A DNA stretch of 38,610 nucleotides, taken from NCBI GenBank assembly GCA_902627045.1, contig CACOHP010000006.1, positions 1 through 38,610 of the forward strand. The letters run 5' to 3'. The notes below the pieces were generated by a model. It did not search any database. It was given only the letters and a program-made list of their open reading frames with translations, and was not told where the DNA came from. Positions 9,486-17,638 of this stretch are shown here, piece after piece. Within the stretch, counting starts at the first letter, position 1; every line of letters begins with the position of its first letter. A program made the position numbers and the translations under genes. The DNA is from an uncultured Pelagibacteraceae bacterium (GTDB lineage: Bacteria; Pseudomonadota; Alphaproteobacteria; Pelagibacterales; Pelagibacteraceae).

Positions 9486-9514
9486 GATTAATATTGAATA
9501 TTCAATGATTTCAA
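9486..9514 (-). promoter_or_regulatory. Candidate soxB promoter with a 14-bp palindromic operator
   Basis: On the minus strand TTGAAA (9514-9509) is followed, after 15-17 bases, by TATTAA/ATTAAT (about 9493-9487), a plausible sigma-70 pair for soxB. A perfect 14-bp palindrome, ATTGAATATTCAAT, occupies 9493-9506, inside the spacer, where repressors commonly bind. The half sequence ATTGAATATT recurs at 9450-9459 inside the start of soxB. The DNA is AT-rich, so chance palindromes are not rare. Confidence 0.35.
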
Positions 9515-9531
9515 GTTACACACTTATAAGA

Positions 9532-9623
9532 GGAAAGGTGGGTGAGAGGCTTAAACCAGTCGTTTGCTAAATGACCGTGCGAGGAAACTTGTACCGAGGG
9601 TTCGAATCCCTCCCTTTCCGCCA
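9532..9623 (+). tRNA. tRNA-Ser (anticodon GCU)
   Basis: A complete class II tRNA of 92 nt including an encoded CCA. The acceptor stem GGAAAGG pairs with CCTTTCC (9613-9619), followed by G and CCA. The anticodon stem GTCGT/ATGAC (9559-9563, 9571-9575) closes a TTGCTAA loop with anticodon GCT at 9566-9568, reading AGC/AGU serine codons. The long variable arm (CGTGCGAGGAAACTTGTACC region) and the T arm GAGGG-TTCGAAT-CCCTC are as expected for serine. It stands alone, divergent from soxB and convergent with the TPR protein gene. Confidence 0.97.
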
Positions 9624-9632
9624 TTTTTACAT

Positions 9633-9647
9633 AAATAACAGTTATTT
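9633..9647. terminator. Weak AT-rich hairpin between convergent tRNA-Ser and TPR gene
   Basis: AAATAAC (9633-9639) and GTTATTT (9641-9647) form an inverted repeat around one base, giving in practice a 6-bp stem with a 3-nt loop. On the plus strand it is followed by AAAAATTTTTTC. It lies 10 bases after the tRNA and covers the stop codon of the facing gene. The stem has almost no GC, so termination efficiency is doubtful. Confidence 0.3.
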
Positions 9648-11234
9648 AAAAATTTTTTCTAATTTCTTAGAAATTAATGGTTGAATTGAGTCCCAATCAT
9701 TAGCTTTATTTAATCTAATTATTTCCAAATTTTCATAAAAACATTTTTCTTTAAATTCTATATGCCATCTCCAATCAGGGTTTGAGTTTAGCAAAAGCAA
9801 AGTTTTGACTTGTAATGTAGCTGCCAGATGTGTCATTGAAGTGTCAACAGAAATTAACAAATCTATATTTTTCAATATCGAAATAGTATCAATAAAACTT
9901 TTACCATCAAGATCAATTTCGTCTGAAAAATCTTTAATATAGTTATCAAAATTATTTAATTTAATTTCTTTTGAAGAATTATCCTTTTGCAAACTTACAA
10001 AAGTATAATTGTTATCTTTGATTAAATCTTGAAAAAATTTTAAGGGGACAGATCTTTGTTGATCATCAAGAAAATTTTCATTACCCTTCCATTGAATTGC
10101 AATTAATGGTTTTTTAAAAACCTTAAGTTTATTTTTCCAATTCAAATCAATCGTATCATTTTTTGGAATAAATGGAATACATCTTTTAAAATTATTTTCA
10201 ATTTTGAAATGAATGTACTGTAAAGTCAATAGATGTTGGTAGAAGTCAAGATTTTTTATTTGTGTTAAATCATTTACAATTTTACATGGACAATTTTTAA
10301 AAATGTGTGATATTTTTTTATCTAAATAGAAAAATATATTGCAATTAAATTTTTCTTTTAACCAAAAAATGTACCTAGCAAACTGTAGATTATCACCAAT
10401 TCCTTGCTCACTGAGTATCAGAATATTCTTTCCTTTTAGTGGCTCTTGTAACCATTCTTTACAATTGTGATCTTTAACTATCTTATCAATTAACTTTAAT
10501 TTATGTAATTGTCTTTTTTTTCTTGCCTCATAAAAATGTAGAGCTTTGTCATAGTCATGTAAGGCAAAATAACATTTGCTTAAACCAATTTTTGCTATCG
10601 TATGGTTTTTGTCAATTTCTAGAACTTTATTATAATTTATAATAGACTCCTCGTAATTTTTTATTTGAAATAAACAATTAGCTAAGTTTAAAATTGATTG
10701 CTTGTGGTTTTTTTTCATTATTAAACATTTCTCAAATATTTTAATTGCTTTCTCAAAATCCATTTGTTTTGAATAACAAATTCCAACGCTATTGAGCACA
10801 TTTATATTCTTTGGCTCTTTCAACAATATTTCTTTAAATTGATTTTCAGCTTTTGAATATTCCTTATTAAACAAGTTAATCAAGGCGAGATGATATTTAG
10901 CTAATAAATTTTCGCTGTTTATCTTTAAGGTATTGGCAAAATATATAATTGACTCTTTGATATTTTTCTCTTGAAAGTAAACAAGTCCTAAATTTAGGTT
11001 TGCCATTTCATGATTACGATCTATTTCAAGGATTTTGAAAAAATATTTTTTTGCTTCATTAGTTTTATCTTTTTTAATTTTAATAACACCTAAATAAAAA
11101 AAGGCAATTAACTGTATTTTTTTTTCACTTTGTAAATATTTAAAGCACTGTTCTGCTTCATCTATTTTATTTTCATTAAAAAGTTTTATTCCTGAGTTTA
11201 ATTGTTTCTGTAAAAATGCTTGATCACTATTCAT
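9642..11234 (-). CDS. TPR-repeat protein with C-terminal glycosyltransferase family 9-like domain
   Basis: A 530-residue protein in two parts. Residues about 5-250 are consecutive tetratricopeptide repeats (recurring patterns such as AIKIFEKCLIMKKNH and SIINYNKVLEIDKNH). The C-terminal half (about 265-530) resembles the heptosyltransferase-like domain of TPR-containing glycosyltransferases: NILILSEQGIGDNLQFARYIF, IAIQWKGNENFLDDQQRSVP, DTISILKNIDLLISVDTSMTHLA and NSNPDWRWHIE. No signal peptide or membrane helix is evident, so it is probably cytosolic or membrane-peripheral. Acceptor and donor sugars are unknown; modification of a surface glycan, flagellin-like or other protein is possible. It lies 2 bases after the transglycosylase gene on the same strand, suggesting cotranscription. 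Confidence 0.82.
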   Translation of the reverse strand: MNSDQAFLQKQLNSGIKLFNENKIDEAEQCFKYLQSEKKIQLIAFFYLGVIKIKKDKTNEAKKYFFKILEIDRNHEMANLNLGLVYFQEKNIKESIIYFANTLKINSENLLAKYHLALINLFNKEYSKAENQFKEILLKEPKNINVLNSVGICYSKQMDFEKAIKIFEKCLIMKKNHKQSILNLANCLFQIKNYEESIINYNKVLEIDKNHTIAKIGLSKCYFALHDYDKALHFYEARKKRQLHKLKLIDKIVKDHNCKEWLQEPLKGKNILILSEQGIGDNLQFARYIFWLKEKFNCNIFFYLDKKISHIFKNCPCKIVNDLTQIKNLDFYQHLLTLQYIHFKIENNFKRCIPFIPKNDTIDLNWKNKLKVFKKPLIAIQWKGNENFLDDQQRSVPLKFFQDLIKDNNYTFVSLQKDNSSKEIKLNNFDNYIKDFSDEIDLDGKSFIDTISILKNIDLLISVDTSMTHLAATLQVKTLLLLNSNPDWRWHIEFKEKCFYENLEIIRLNKANDWDSIQPLISKKLEKIFK

Positions 11235-11236
11235 AC

Positions 11237-13456
11237 CTAGTAAAGCGGGTCGTCTTTAAAAAAATTTTTCATTTTTATCGGCTTTTGCTCTAAAATATAT
11301 CGATAGACGTTATAATTTTCTAAAACTCTTTGCACATAATTTCTAGTTTCTCTAAATTTGATTAGCTCAATCCAGTTAATATAATCGATTTGTTTTTTTT
11401 GAGGATTTTTATTTATTTTTTTCCAATATTTAACTCTTTTGGGTCCCGCATTATAAGCAGCAACAGCAAAAGGATAAGCTCCATCATAATCAAGAATTAA
11501 ACCAGCAATATAATGTGATCCTAGGTTTATATTATATTCTGCATCCTTTGTTAGTCTTGATTTTGAATATGGAAGCTTTGCTTGTTTGGCGACTACTTTT
11601 GCAGTGTAAGGCATTAGTTGCATTAAACCTTTTGCACCTGCATGACTATTGGCGCTTAAATCAAATTCACTCTCTTGTCTAATTATCGATAAAATAAAAG
11701 CTGTTTCTGGAATTTTTCTTCCATTGATATATTTGGGTGTACTTATAATTGGATAATTAAATTTATTATGAAATCTTTTTTCATATGAGGCAATTTTTGC
11801 AATTTGAATTGCAAAATCAAACCTATCAATATTAGTTGCTAGCTGTGCTGCTAAAATTTCACTTCCACTCTGGATATTATCATTCGCTAAATGTCGAAGA
11901 ATGTGTTTAGCGTATTTATCATTGTTGAGTTCATCAAGAAGATAAATTATTTTTACTAATTCTTTTTTAAAAAAATAATCCTTATAATCTTTTGATACCT
12001 CTAAATCTTTTGGAAGTTCAAAAGTTTTATTAGGATTTAGTTCCATAAATGCTAATTGACCATAATAAGTGGTCAAGAATCCTGCAGCCTTTTGAAGCCA
12101 TTCAATAGCTAGGTCTCTTTCACCAAGTTTTTGGTATGTCTTTCCTAACCAATAAGCACCACGAGATACACTTATAGGATAACCTACATTATTATAAAAG
12201 TTTTCAAAATGATCTTTCGCTAATAATGGATCATTTAAAAAACTTAGTGCTATCCATCCACTCATCCATTCAGCTGATGCATATTCAGGTCCATCGGTTA
12301 ATGCATGATTGCTTGACACTTTATAAGCTAGTTCAAACTTTTTTTTATATATAAGTGATCTCGAAATAATTTCTCTCTCTAACCACCATTTGTCAGGTCG
12401 AACTAAATAATCTTTTGTATTATTAATCTTTAATAAAATTTCCAGAGAACTATCAACTCTACCTCTTTTTCGTCTCCATTTTAACCTGTCGTAATTTAAT
12501 CCTGCATCATCTTTAAATTTAGTAGGTACTTTTGCAATAGCATTATCTACGCCATACGACTTACTCATCAAAAGTTGCCTTGCTGTGTATAAAAGCTGAT
12601 AATCTTTTGGTAAATATCTTAAAAGTCTCTTTAAATCCCAATATTTATTATTCCAGGCAAGGTAATCTGCTCTTTTAATATAATCATCAGAATTTAGATA
12701 TTTCTTAAATTTTTTCCTATAAAACTTAAGTTCGGATCTGTTGAGTTCGGCTGTGATCCATCCTTCTTTAATAAATGAAATTCCCTTTTGCTTATTGCCC
12801 AGTAAAATATAGCTTTCTCCCAATATCATTTTTCCAAAACCGCTTAATGGTTCGTTAGTTTCAAACCAATTAATAATTTTTTTTGGTGATACAGTATCTG
12901 TTGAAAGTTTATGTTCTGCTAAATATTTAATTCTACCTATTCTTGGGTAATCCTCATTAGAATCAATAAATGCTTTATATTCATAATATGAGGCTCTATT
13001 TCCTTTTGTTAAGAGATGTCTCCATTGTATAAAATTGTAAATTGATTTATCCCTAGCTCTTTTTGAAGTTTTTAAAGCGGAGGTCCACTTTGCTTGTTTC
13101 ATTTCACTTAAAGCTTTCTTTGCTAATGCAAAATCTTTTTTACTGTAATATTTTGATTTTTTAACAGGATCGTCTTTTTTTACCCCTGCTATTAAAGGTT
13201 TTTTTTTGGGTAAAATTATACCTATATTCACCTTTTTCTTTGTAACTTTTTTGTAATCAGCCTGTTTCTGCTCGTTTTTAATGAATTTTTTAGTTGATGG
13301 TTTTTGCAAAGGTTTTAAGACATCTACAAGAAGTTTCTTTTCTTTTTCCGTTTTACTTTGTACAGGCTTTTTTAACGGTATTATTTCTGCAAATGTTTGA
13401 ACAGACTGACTAAAAATTACAATCAAACCAATAATTAATAAGAATTTTTTAAACAT
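11237..13456 (-). CDS. slt: Soluble lytic murein transglycosylase (SLT domain)
   Basis: A 739-residue periplasmic enzyme that cleaves peptidoglycan glycan strands to 1,6-anhydromuramyl ends. A signal peptide covers about 1-23 (to TFAEI). A lysine/proline-rich segment (24-95) with recurring PLKKP, PLQKP and PKKKP motifs precedes a long alpha-helical superhelical region (about 105-570) typical of Slt70-type enzymes. The catalytic SLT domain follows: RQESEF with the catalytic Glu at 595, SHAGAKGLMQLMP (604-616) and AAYNAGPKRVKYW (666-678). Length is like the Slt70 class. It is divergent from dapA and upstream of the TPR-glycosyltransferase gene. The gene name reflects the family; several paralogous transglycosylases exist in other alphaproteobacteria. 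Confidence 0.92.
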   Translation of the reverse strand: MFKKFLLIIGLIVIFSQSVQTFAEIIPLKKPVQSKTEKEKKLLVDVLKPLQKPSTKKFIKNEQKQADYKKVTKKKVNIGIILPKKKPLIAGVKKDDPVKKSKYYSKKDFALAKKALSEMKQAKWTSALKTSKRARDKSIYNFIQWRHLLTKGNRASYYEYKAFIDSNEDYPRIGRIKYLAEHKLSTDTVSPKKIINWFETNEPLSGFGKMILGESYILLGNKQKGISFIKEGWITAELNRSELKFYRKKFKKYLNSDDYIKRADYLAWNNKYWDLKRLLRYLPKDYQLLYTARQLLMSKSYGVDNAIAKVPTKFKDDAGLNYDRLKWRRKRGRVDSSLEILLKINNTKDYLVRPDKWWLEREIISRSLIYKKKFELAYKVSSNHALTDGPEYASAEWMSGWIALSFLNDPLLAKDHFENFYNNVGYPISVSRGAYWLGKTYQKLGERDLAIEWLQKAAGFLTTYYGQLAFMELNPNKTFELPKDLEVSKDYKDYFFKKELVKIIYLLDELNNDKYAKHILRHLANDNIQSGSEILAAQLATNIDRFDFAIQIAKIASYEKRFHNKFNYPIISTPKYINGRKIPETAFILSIIRQESEFDLSANSHAGAKGLMQLMPYTAKVVAKQAKLPYSKSRLTKDAEYNINLGSHYIAGLILDYDGAYPFAVAAYNAGPKRVKYWKKINKNPQKKQIDYINWIELIKFRETRNYVQRVLENYNVYRYILEQKPIKMKNFFKDDPLY

Positions 13457-13485
13457 TTTCTTTTACTATATGAATCTTTAAACTA

Positions 13486-13494
13486 TGTTATAAG
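13486..13494 (+). promoter_or_regulatory. Extended -10 promoter immediately before dapA
   Basis: TGTTATAAG (TG, one base, then TATAAG) ends 5 bases before the dapA ATG at 13500. No Shine-Dalgarno sequence lies between. The predicted transcription start, about 6 bases after the -10, falls at the ATG, so a leaderless message is likely. No clear -35 is visible, as is common with extended -10 promoters. Confidence 0.45.
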
Positions 13495-13499
13495 TATTT

Positions 13500-14381
13500 A
13501 TGTTTAAAGGTTCAAATGTTGCTTTAGTCACCCCATTTAAAAATAATGAACTTGATGAGGAAAATTATATCAAGTTAATACATTTTCATATCGAAAATGG
13601 CACAAATGGTCTAGTACCCGCTGGTACAACGGGGGAGTCACCAACTTTAAGTCATGACGAGCATCAAAAAGTAATTGAATTATGCGTTAAAGAAAGTAAT
13701 GGTAAATTACCTGTTATTGCAGGTACTGGATCTAATTCCACAGAGGAGGCAATTTCTTTAACAAAACATGCTGAAAAAATAGGTGCTAATGGAGCTCTTG
13801 TGGTTACTCCATATTATAATAAACCAACACAAGAAGGTTTGTATCAACATTACAAAGCTATTAATGATAATTGTGGGATACCAATCCTGATTTATAATAT
13901 TCCAGGAAGATCTGTAATTGATATGTCTGTAGACACGATGGCAAGATTATTTGAATTAAAAAATATCGTTGGTGTAAAGGATGCTACAGGAGACTTAAAT
14001 AGAGTAAATCAAACATTGGAAAAAATGGGAAAAGAATTTATTCAATTAACCGGAAATGACGACAATGCATTGGAGTTTAATAAAAGGGGAGGTGTTGGAG
14101 CTATAAGCGTTACAGCTAATATAGCACCTAAATTATGTTCTGAATTCCAAAAAAATTCTGTAAAAAATGATGACAAATCAATTCAAGAAACTGCAAAACT
14201 AGATGAAATGTTACAGCCTTTGCATAATGCTATGTTTGTTGAAAGTAATCCAAGTCCAGTTAAATATGCAGCAAAATTATTAAATCTTTGCACTGATGAT
14301 GTTAGACTTCCATTAGTTAAAGTTACAGAGAAAACGAAGGGCATTGTAGAAAAAGCACTTCAGTCATCTAAATTGATTTAA
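13500..14381 (+). CDS. dapA: 4-hydroxy-tetrahydrodipicolinate synthase
   Basis: DapA condenses pyruvate with aspartate semialdehyde in the lysine and diaminopimelate pathway. The 293-residue protein has the full active site: the Schiff-base Lys at 160 (VGVKDATGD), Tyr132 (IYNIPGRS), the GTTGES loop at 42-47, and [11 protein letters not shown] (103-113). Length is standard. The start ATG lacks a ribosome-binding site and is preceded at 5 bases by a -10-like element. The stop overlaps the smpB ATG by one base (TAATG), so dapA, smpB and folK are probably one transcript. Upstream and divergent is the lytic transglycosylase gene; diaminopimelate is also a wall precursor, though a regulatory link is not shown. 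Confidence 0.97.
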   Translation: MFKGSNVALVTPFKNNELDEENYIKLIHFHIENGTNGLVPAGTTGESPTLSHDEHQKVIELCVKESNGKLPVIAGTGSNSTEEAISLTKHAEKIGANGALVVTPYYNKPTQEGLYQHYKAINDNCGIPILIYNIPGRSVIDMSVDTMARLFELKNIVGVKDATGDLNRVNQTLEKMGKEFIQLTGNDDNALEFNKRGGVGAISVTANIAPKLCSEFQKNSVKNDDKSIQETAKLDEMLQPLHNAMFVESNPSPVKYAAKLLNLCTDDVRLPLVKVTEKTKGIVEKALQSSKLI

Positions 14382-14851
14382 TGATAAAAAAAACCAATCA
14401 AGGTTTAAAAATAATCTGTTTAAATAGAAAAGCCAGTTTTAATTATTTTTTTGAAAGTCTCTTGGAGGCCGGAATCGTTTTAAAAGGTTCGGAGATCAAA
14501 TCTTTAAGGCAGGGTAAAGTTAATATAGCAGATTCTTATGCCGTTGAAAAAAATGGAGAAATTATTTTAATTAATTCTCATATAGCATCTTATAAACAAG
14601 CAAGTTACGTAAATCATAAACCTCTAGATGAAAGGAAACTTTTACTAAATAAAAAAGAAATAAATAAACTTATAGGTAAAATGCAAAGAGAAGGTTTAAC
14701 AATAATTCCCACAAAAATGTATTTTAAGAGAGGTAAAGCTAAAATTGAATTAGCTATTGCTAAAGGAAAAAAGCAATTTGACAAGAGAGCTGCGATTAAA
14801 AGAAGAGATTGGGATCGCGATAAAGCAAGATATGTTAGAAAAACGAGCTAA
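14381..14851 (+). CDS. smpB: SsrA (tmRNA)-binding protein SmpB
   Basis: A 156-residue protein that binds tmRNA and delivers it to stalled ribosomes. Conserved features are [20 protein letters not shown] (24-43), [10 protein letters not shown] (45-54), the [15 protein letters not shown]-terminal basic tail that reaches into the mRNA channel, and [13 protein letters not shown]. The length is normal. It starts on the last base of dapA and its last 20 bases overlap the likely folK start. The tmRNA gene itself is not in the window. Confidence 0.97.
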   Translation: MIKKTNQGLKIICLNRKASFNYFFESLLEAGIVLKGSEIKSLRQGKVNIADSYAVEKNGEIILINSHIASYKQASYVNHKPLDERKLLLNKKEINKLIGKMQREGLTIIPTKMYFKRGKAKIELAIAKGKKQFDKRAAIKRRDWDRDKARYVRKTS

Positions 14852-15329
14852 AATCGTTTATTTGAGTGTTGGTTCAAACCTCGGAAATAGAAAAAAAAAT
14901 ATAGAAAAAACTAAATTCAAATTGTATTCCAAGGGCATTAATATAATTAAATTCTCTAATTATTACGAAACTTTATCTTGGCCAAATCCAAAAAATCCAA
15001 AATTTTACAATATTGTCTTAAAGGTTTCATCAGATTTAAAAATGTTAGAATTATTAAAGATTTGTAAGCAGATAGAAACATCTTTAGGAAGAAAAAAAGC
15101 TCCTAAAAATTCACCACGCACATGTGATATTGATATTATTGATTATAATCAAAAAATTAGCGCAAAAGGAATAAATGTTCCTCATCCAAGAATGCACCAG
15201 AGAAATTTTGTGTTAATACCATTATTTGAAATAGAAAAAACTTGGAAATACCCTAATTCTAAACAATATATAAAAGATCTTGTTTGTTCTTTGTCAAATA
15301 GTGACATTAGATCTATTAAACTTGTTTAA
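14832..15329 (+). CDS. folK: 2-amino-4-hydroxy-6-hydroxymethyldihydropteridine pyrophosphokinase
   Basis: FolK (HPPK) transfers pyrophosphate from ATP to the pterin alcohol in folate synthesis. The chosen ATG at 14832 gives a 165-residue protein that begins just before the conserved [13 protein letters not shown]; an earlier in-frame ATG at 14757 would add 25 basic residues lying wholly inside smpB and is unlikely. The HPPK signature is [10 protein letters not shown] (with the two metal-binding Asp), followed by [16 protein letters not shown]. It overlaps smpB by 20 bases. Folate supply fits with the sarcosine oxidase and GlyA genes elsewhere in the window, which load C1 units on folate. Confidence 0.93.
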   Translation: MLEKRAKIVYLSVGSNLGNRKKNIEKTKFKLYSKGINIIKFSNYYETLSWPNPKNPKFYNIVLKVSSDLKMLELLKICKQIETSLGRKKAPKNSPRTCDIDIIDYNQKISAKGINVPHPRMHQRNFVLIPLFEIEKTWKYPNSKQYIKDLVCSLSNSDIRSIKLV

Positions 15330-15334
15330 ATTAA

Positions 15335-15343
15335 TGATATAAT
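15335..15343 (+). promoter_or_regulatory. Perfect extended -10 promoter abutting the rsh start
   Basis: TGATATAAT matches the extended -10 consensus (TGnTATAAT) exactly. It ends 5 bases before the ATG at 15349, placing the expected transcription start on or next to that ATG. The five intervening bases (TAATA) contain no ribosome-binding site. Only 19 bases separate folK from rsh. This suggests a leaderless message starting the rsh-pyrE-pdxJ-acpS-lepB-rnc-recO series. Confidence 0.5.
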
Positions 15344-15348
15344 TAATA

Positions 15349-17094
15349 ATGTTAAATTCTGAAGAACTTATAAATAAGGTCAAAAATTATAATAAATTTT
15401 TGAATCCAGAAAAACTAAATAAAGCTTATGATTTTGCTGTTAAAGCGCATGAGAACCAAAAAAGAGCATCAGGAGATCCATATTCGGTTCATCCAATTGA
15501 AGTAGCAAATATTTTAACAGATTTAAAGTTAGACAGTGCAACAATAACAACTGGTTTATTACACGATACTATTGAGGATACGCATGCAACATATGAGACG
15601 ATTAAAGGTGAATTTGGAATTGAAGTAGCTGATTTAGTCGATGGAGTTACAAAAATTTCTGTGTTTGAAAATACTGCCTCACCGAACTCAAAAGCAGAAA
15701 ATTTTAGAAAATTAATTTTAGCTACATCTAAAGATATAAGAGTTTTGTTAGTCAAAATTGCTGATCGCCTTCACAATATGAGAACGATAAAAGCAATTAA
15801 AAAAGAAGATAAAAGACAAAGAATAGCCCAGGAAACAATGGAAATATATGCACCTCTTGCTGATAGGATGGGTATGCATAGAATTCGGGATGAATTAGAA
15901 GATTTATCTTTTGAAATTTTAAATAATGATGCAAGGTCACTAATTCAAAAAAGATTAGATGAAATAAAATTAGATAAAAAAGATATTTTTGAGACCTTGT
16001 CAAATGAAATTAGAAAATTATTAACAAAGAACGACATTCGGTCAAAAATTTTTGGTAGAGAAAAAACTCCTTTTTCAATTTGGAGAAAAGTCCAAAAAAA
16101 AAGAGTCTCATTAGAACAAATTACAGATATAATTGGATTTAGAATTATTCTGGATAATATAGATGATTGTTATAAATCTTTGGGAATTGTCCATAAGGAA
16201 TGGAATTGTATACCAGGAAAATTTAAAGATTATATATCATCACCAAAAATTAATGGATATAAGTCGATACACACTGCAGTAATTGGTTCTTATAAAAAAC
16301 CAATAGAAATACAAATAAGAACCAAAAAGATGCATGATTTTGCTGAGCGTGGAATTGCATCACATTGGCAATACAAATCCTCTGAAAAATTTAACTCATT
16401 AACTTGGAAAGAATATGATTGGTTAAAAGATTTAGTTGAAATCATAGAAAAAAATGAAAATCCAGAACATTCGTACGAGTATACAAAAATGCAAATGTTC
16501 CAAGAAAATGTATTTTGTTTTACGCCCAAAGGATCTGTGATTAAGTTGCCAAAGAATGCAACTCCAATTGATTTTGCCTATGCTGTACACACAAAAATAG
16601 GTGATACGGCAGTTGGTTGCGAGATAAACGGCAACAAAGGAGAATTACAAAGTATTTTAAGAAATGGGGATACAGTTAAAATTATAACATCTAAAAATAA
16701 TTCACCATCACTTCATTGGATACCAATTACAAAAACAGGTAAGGCAAGATCCGCTATTAGAAAGTATTGGCATGATAAGGGAGAAAAAAAACAAGAAAGA
16801 GTAAAGAAATACAATACAACTCTATGGATTTCTTTGCCCGATAGACCCGGTCAATTAGGTAACGTTAGTTCACTTATAGGACAACATAAATTAAATATAT
16901 CAAATCTCGAAATGGTTGGGAAAAACCCTAATTATATTAATTTCAAGTTTCAACTTATAATCAGAGATCTAAAAAATTTTACTAATTTTATTGCAGAGCT
17001 TAAACAAAAAGGTATAAAATTTAAGATAATAAGACACGAAGATAAAAGAAATGCTTTCACACAAAAAATCCTTAAATATTTTAAGAAAAACTGA
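15349..17094 (+). CDS. rsh: Bifunctional (p)ppGpp synthetase/hydrolase, RelA/SpoT family, shortened
   Basis: A 581-residue stringent-response enzyme, shorter than the 700-odd residues of SpoT and most alphaproteobacterial Rsh. The hydrolase domain is complete: HPIEVA (His48), LLHDTIEDT (His72, Asp73) and IADRLHN (Asp139). The synthetase domain has GREKTPFSIWRK (236-247), KFKDYI (291-296, basic type seen in bifunctional enzymes), NGYKSIHTAV (302-311) and IEIQIRT (319-325). A TGS domain spans about 387-448 and a C-terminal ACT domain about 489-563 (LWISLPDRPGQLGN). Only about 40 residues link TGS and ACT, so the helical and conserved-cysteine regions are absent. It should both make and degrade (p)ppGpp. 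It overlaps pyrE by 44 bases. Confidence 0.93.
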   Translation: MLNSEELINKVKNYNKFLNPEKLNKAYDFAVKAHENQKRASGDPYSVHPIEVANILTDLKLDSATITTGLLHDTIEDTHATYETIKGEFGIEVADLVDGVTKISVFENTASPNSKAENFRKLILATSKDIRVLLVKIADRLHNMRTIKAIKKEDKRQRIAQETMEIYAPLADRMGMHRIRDELEDLSFEILNNDARSLIQKRLDEIKLDKKDIFETLSNEIRKLLTKNDIRSKIFGREKTPFSIWRKVQKKRVSLEQITDIIGFRIILDNIDDCYKSLGIVHKEWNCIPGKFKDYISSPKINGYKSIHTAVIGSYKKPIEIQIRTKKMHDFAERGIASHWQYKSSEKFNSLTWKEYDWLKDLVEIIEKNENPEHSYEYTKMQMFQENVFCFTPKGSVIKLPKNATPIDFAYAVHTKIGDTAVGCEINGNKGELQSILRNGDTVKIITSKNNSPSLHWIPITKTGKARSAIRKYWHDKGEKKQERVKKYNTTLWISLPDRPGQLGNVSSLIGQHKLNISNLEMVGKNPNYINFKFQLIIRDLKNFTNFIAELKQKGIKFKIIRHEDKRNAFTQKILKYFKKN

Positions 17095-17638
17095 TGCACT
17101 TTTAGAAGGACATTTTGTATTATCATCTGGTCTCCATTCCTCAAAATATATTCAATGTGCAAAACTTTTAAGTTATCCTCATTTAGCAGAAAAAATATGC
17201 AAATCTTTAGCAAGAAAGATCAAAAAAAATTTAAGTAAATTTGATCTTATTTTATCTCCAGCTATGGGAGGTATAATAATTGGTTATGAAATAGGTAGAA
17301 TTTTAAGAAAAGAGACTATTTTTTGTGAAAGAGTAAAAGGCAAATTCACACTCAGAAGAGGATTTAAGATAAGAAAAGGATCAAAGGTTATAATAATTGA
17401 AGATGTGATTACTACGGGAAAATCTAGTATTGAATGCGTTAAACTAATAAAAAAAGCTAAAGCAAAATTAGTAGGATTTGCAGCTATAATTGATAGGTCT
17501 AACAAAAGAAATCTTAAAATAAAAAATACAATTATTTCTCATCTAAAAATAGATGTGCCAGTTTTTAATAAAAAACAAATACCAGATAGTTTAAAACATA
17601 TTCCTATAACTACCCCAGGAAGCAGATTTACAAAATGA
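17051..17638 (+). CDS. pyrE: Orotate phosphoribosyltransferase
   Basis: PyrE makes orotidine 5'-phosphate from orotate and PRPP in pyrimidine synthesis. The 195-residue protein contains GHFVLSSGLHSSKYIQ (20-35) and the PRPP-binding motif VIIIEDVITTGKSS (113-126), with SPAMGGIIIGYEIGR upstream of it as in the alphaproteobacterial form. The ATG at 17051 is the only one upstream of the conserved N-terminus, so the 44-base overlap with rsh is real. The 3' end overlaps pdxJ by four bases (ATGA). Gene order rsh-pyrE-pdxJ-acpS-lepB-rnc is typical of alphaproteobacteria. Confidence 0.95.
   Translation: MLSHKKSLNILRKTDALLEGHFVLSSGLHSSKYIQCAKLLSYPHLAEKICKSLARKIKKNLSKFDLILSPAMGGIIIGYEIGRILRKETIFCERVKGKFTLRRGFKIRKGSKVIIIEDVITTGKSSIECVKLIKKAKAKLVGFAAIIDRSNKRNLKIKNTIISHLKIDVPVFNKKQIPDSLKHIPITTPGSRFTK

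Noticed and set aside
9470-9531. Riboswitch or small RNA in the soxB/tRNA-Ser gap
   Set aside because: The 62 bases hold only a short palindrome and promoter-like elements, too small for known glycine or folate aptamers.
14757-14831. Upstream in-frame extension of folK
   Set aside because: The 25 extra residues lie within smpB, are basic and unlike any FolK N-terminus; the family start is reached from the ATG at 14832.
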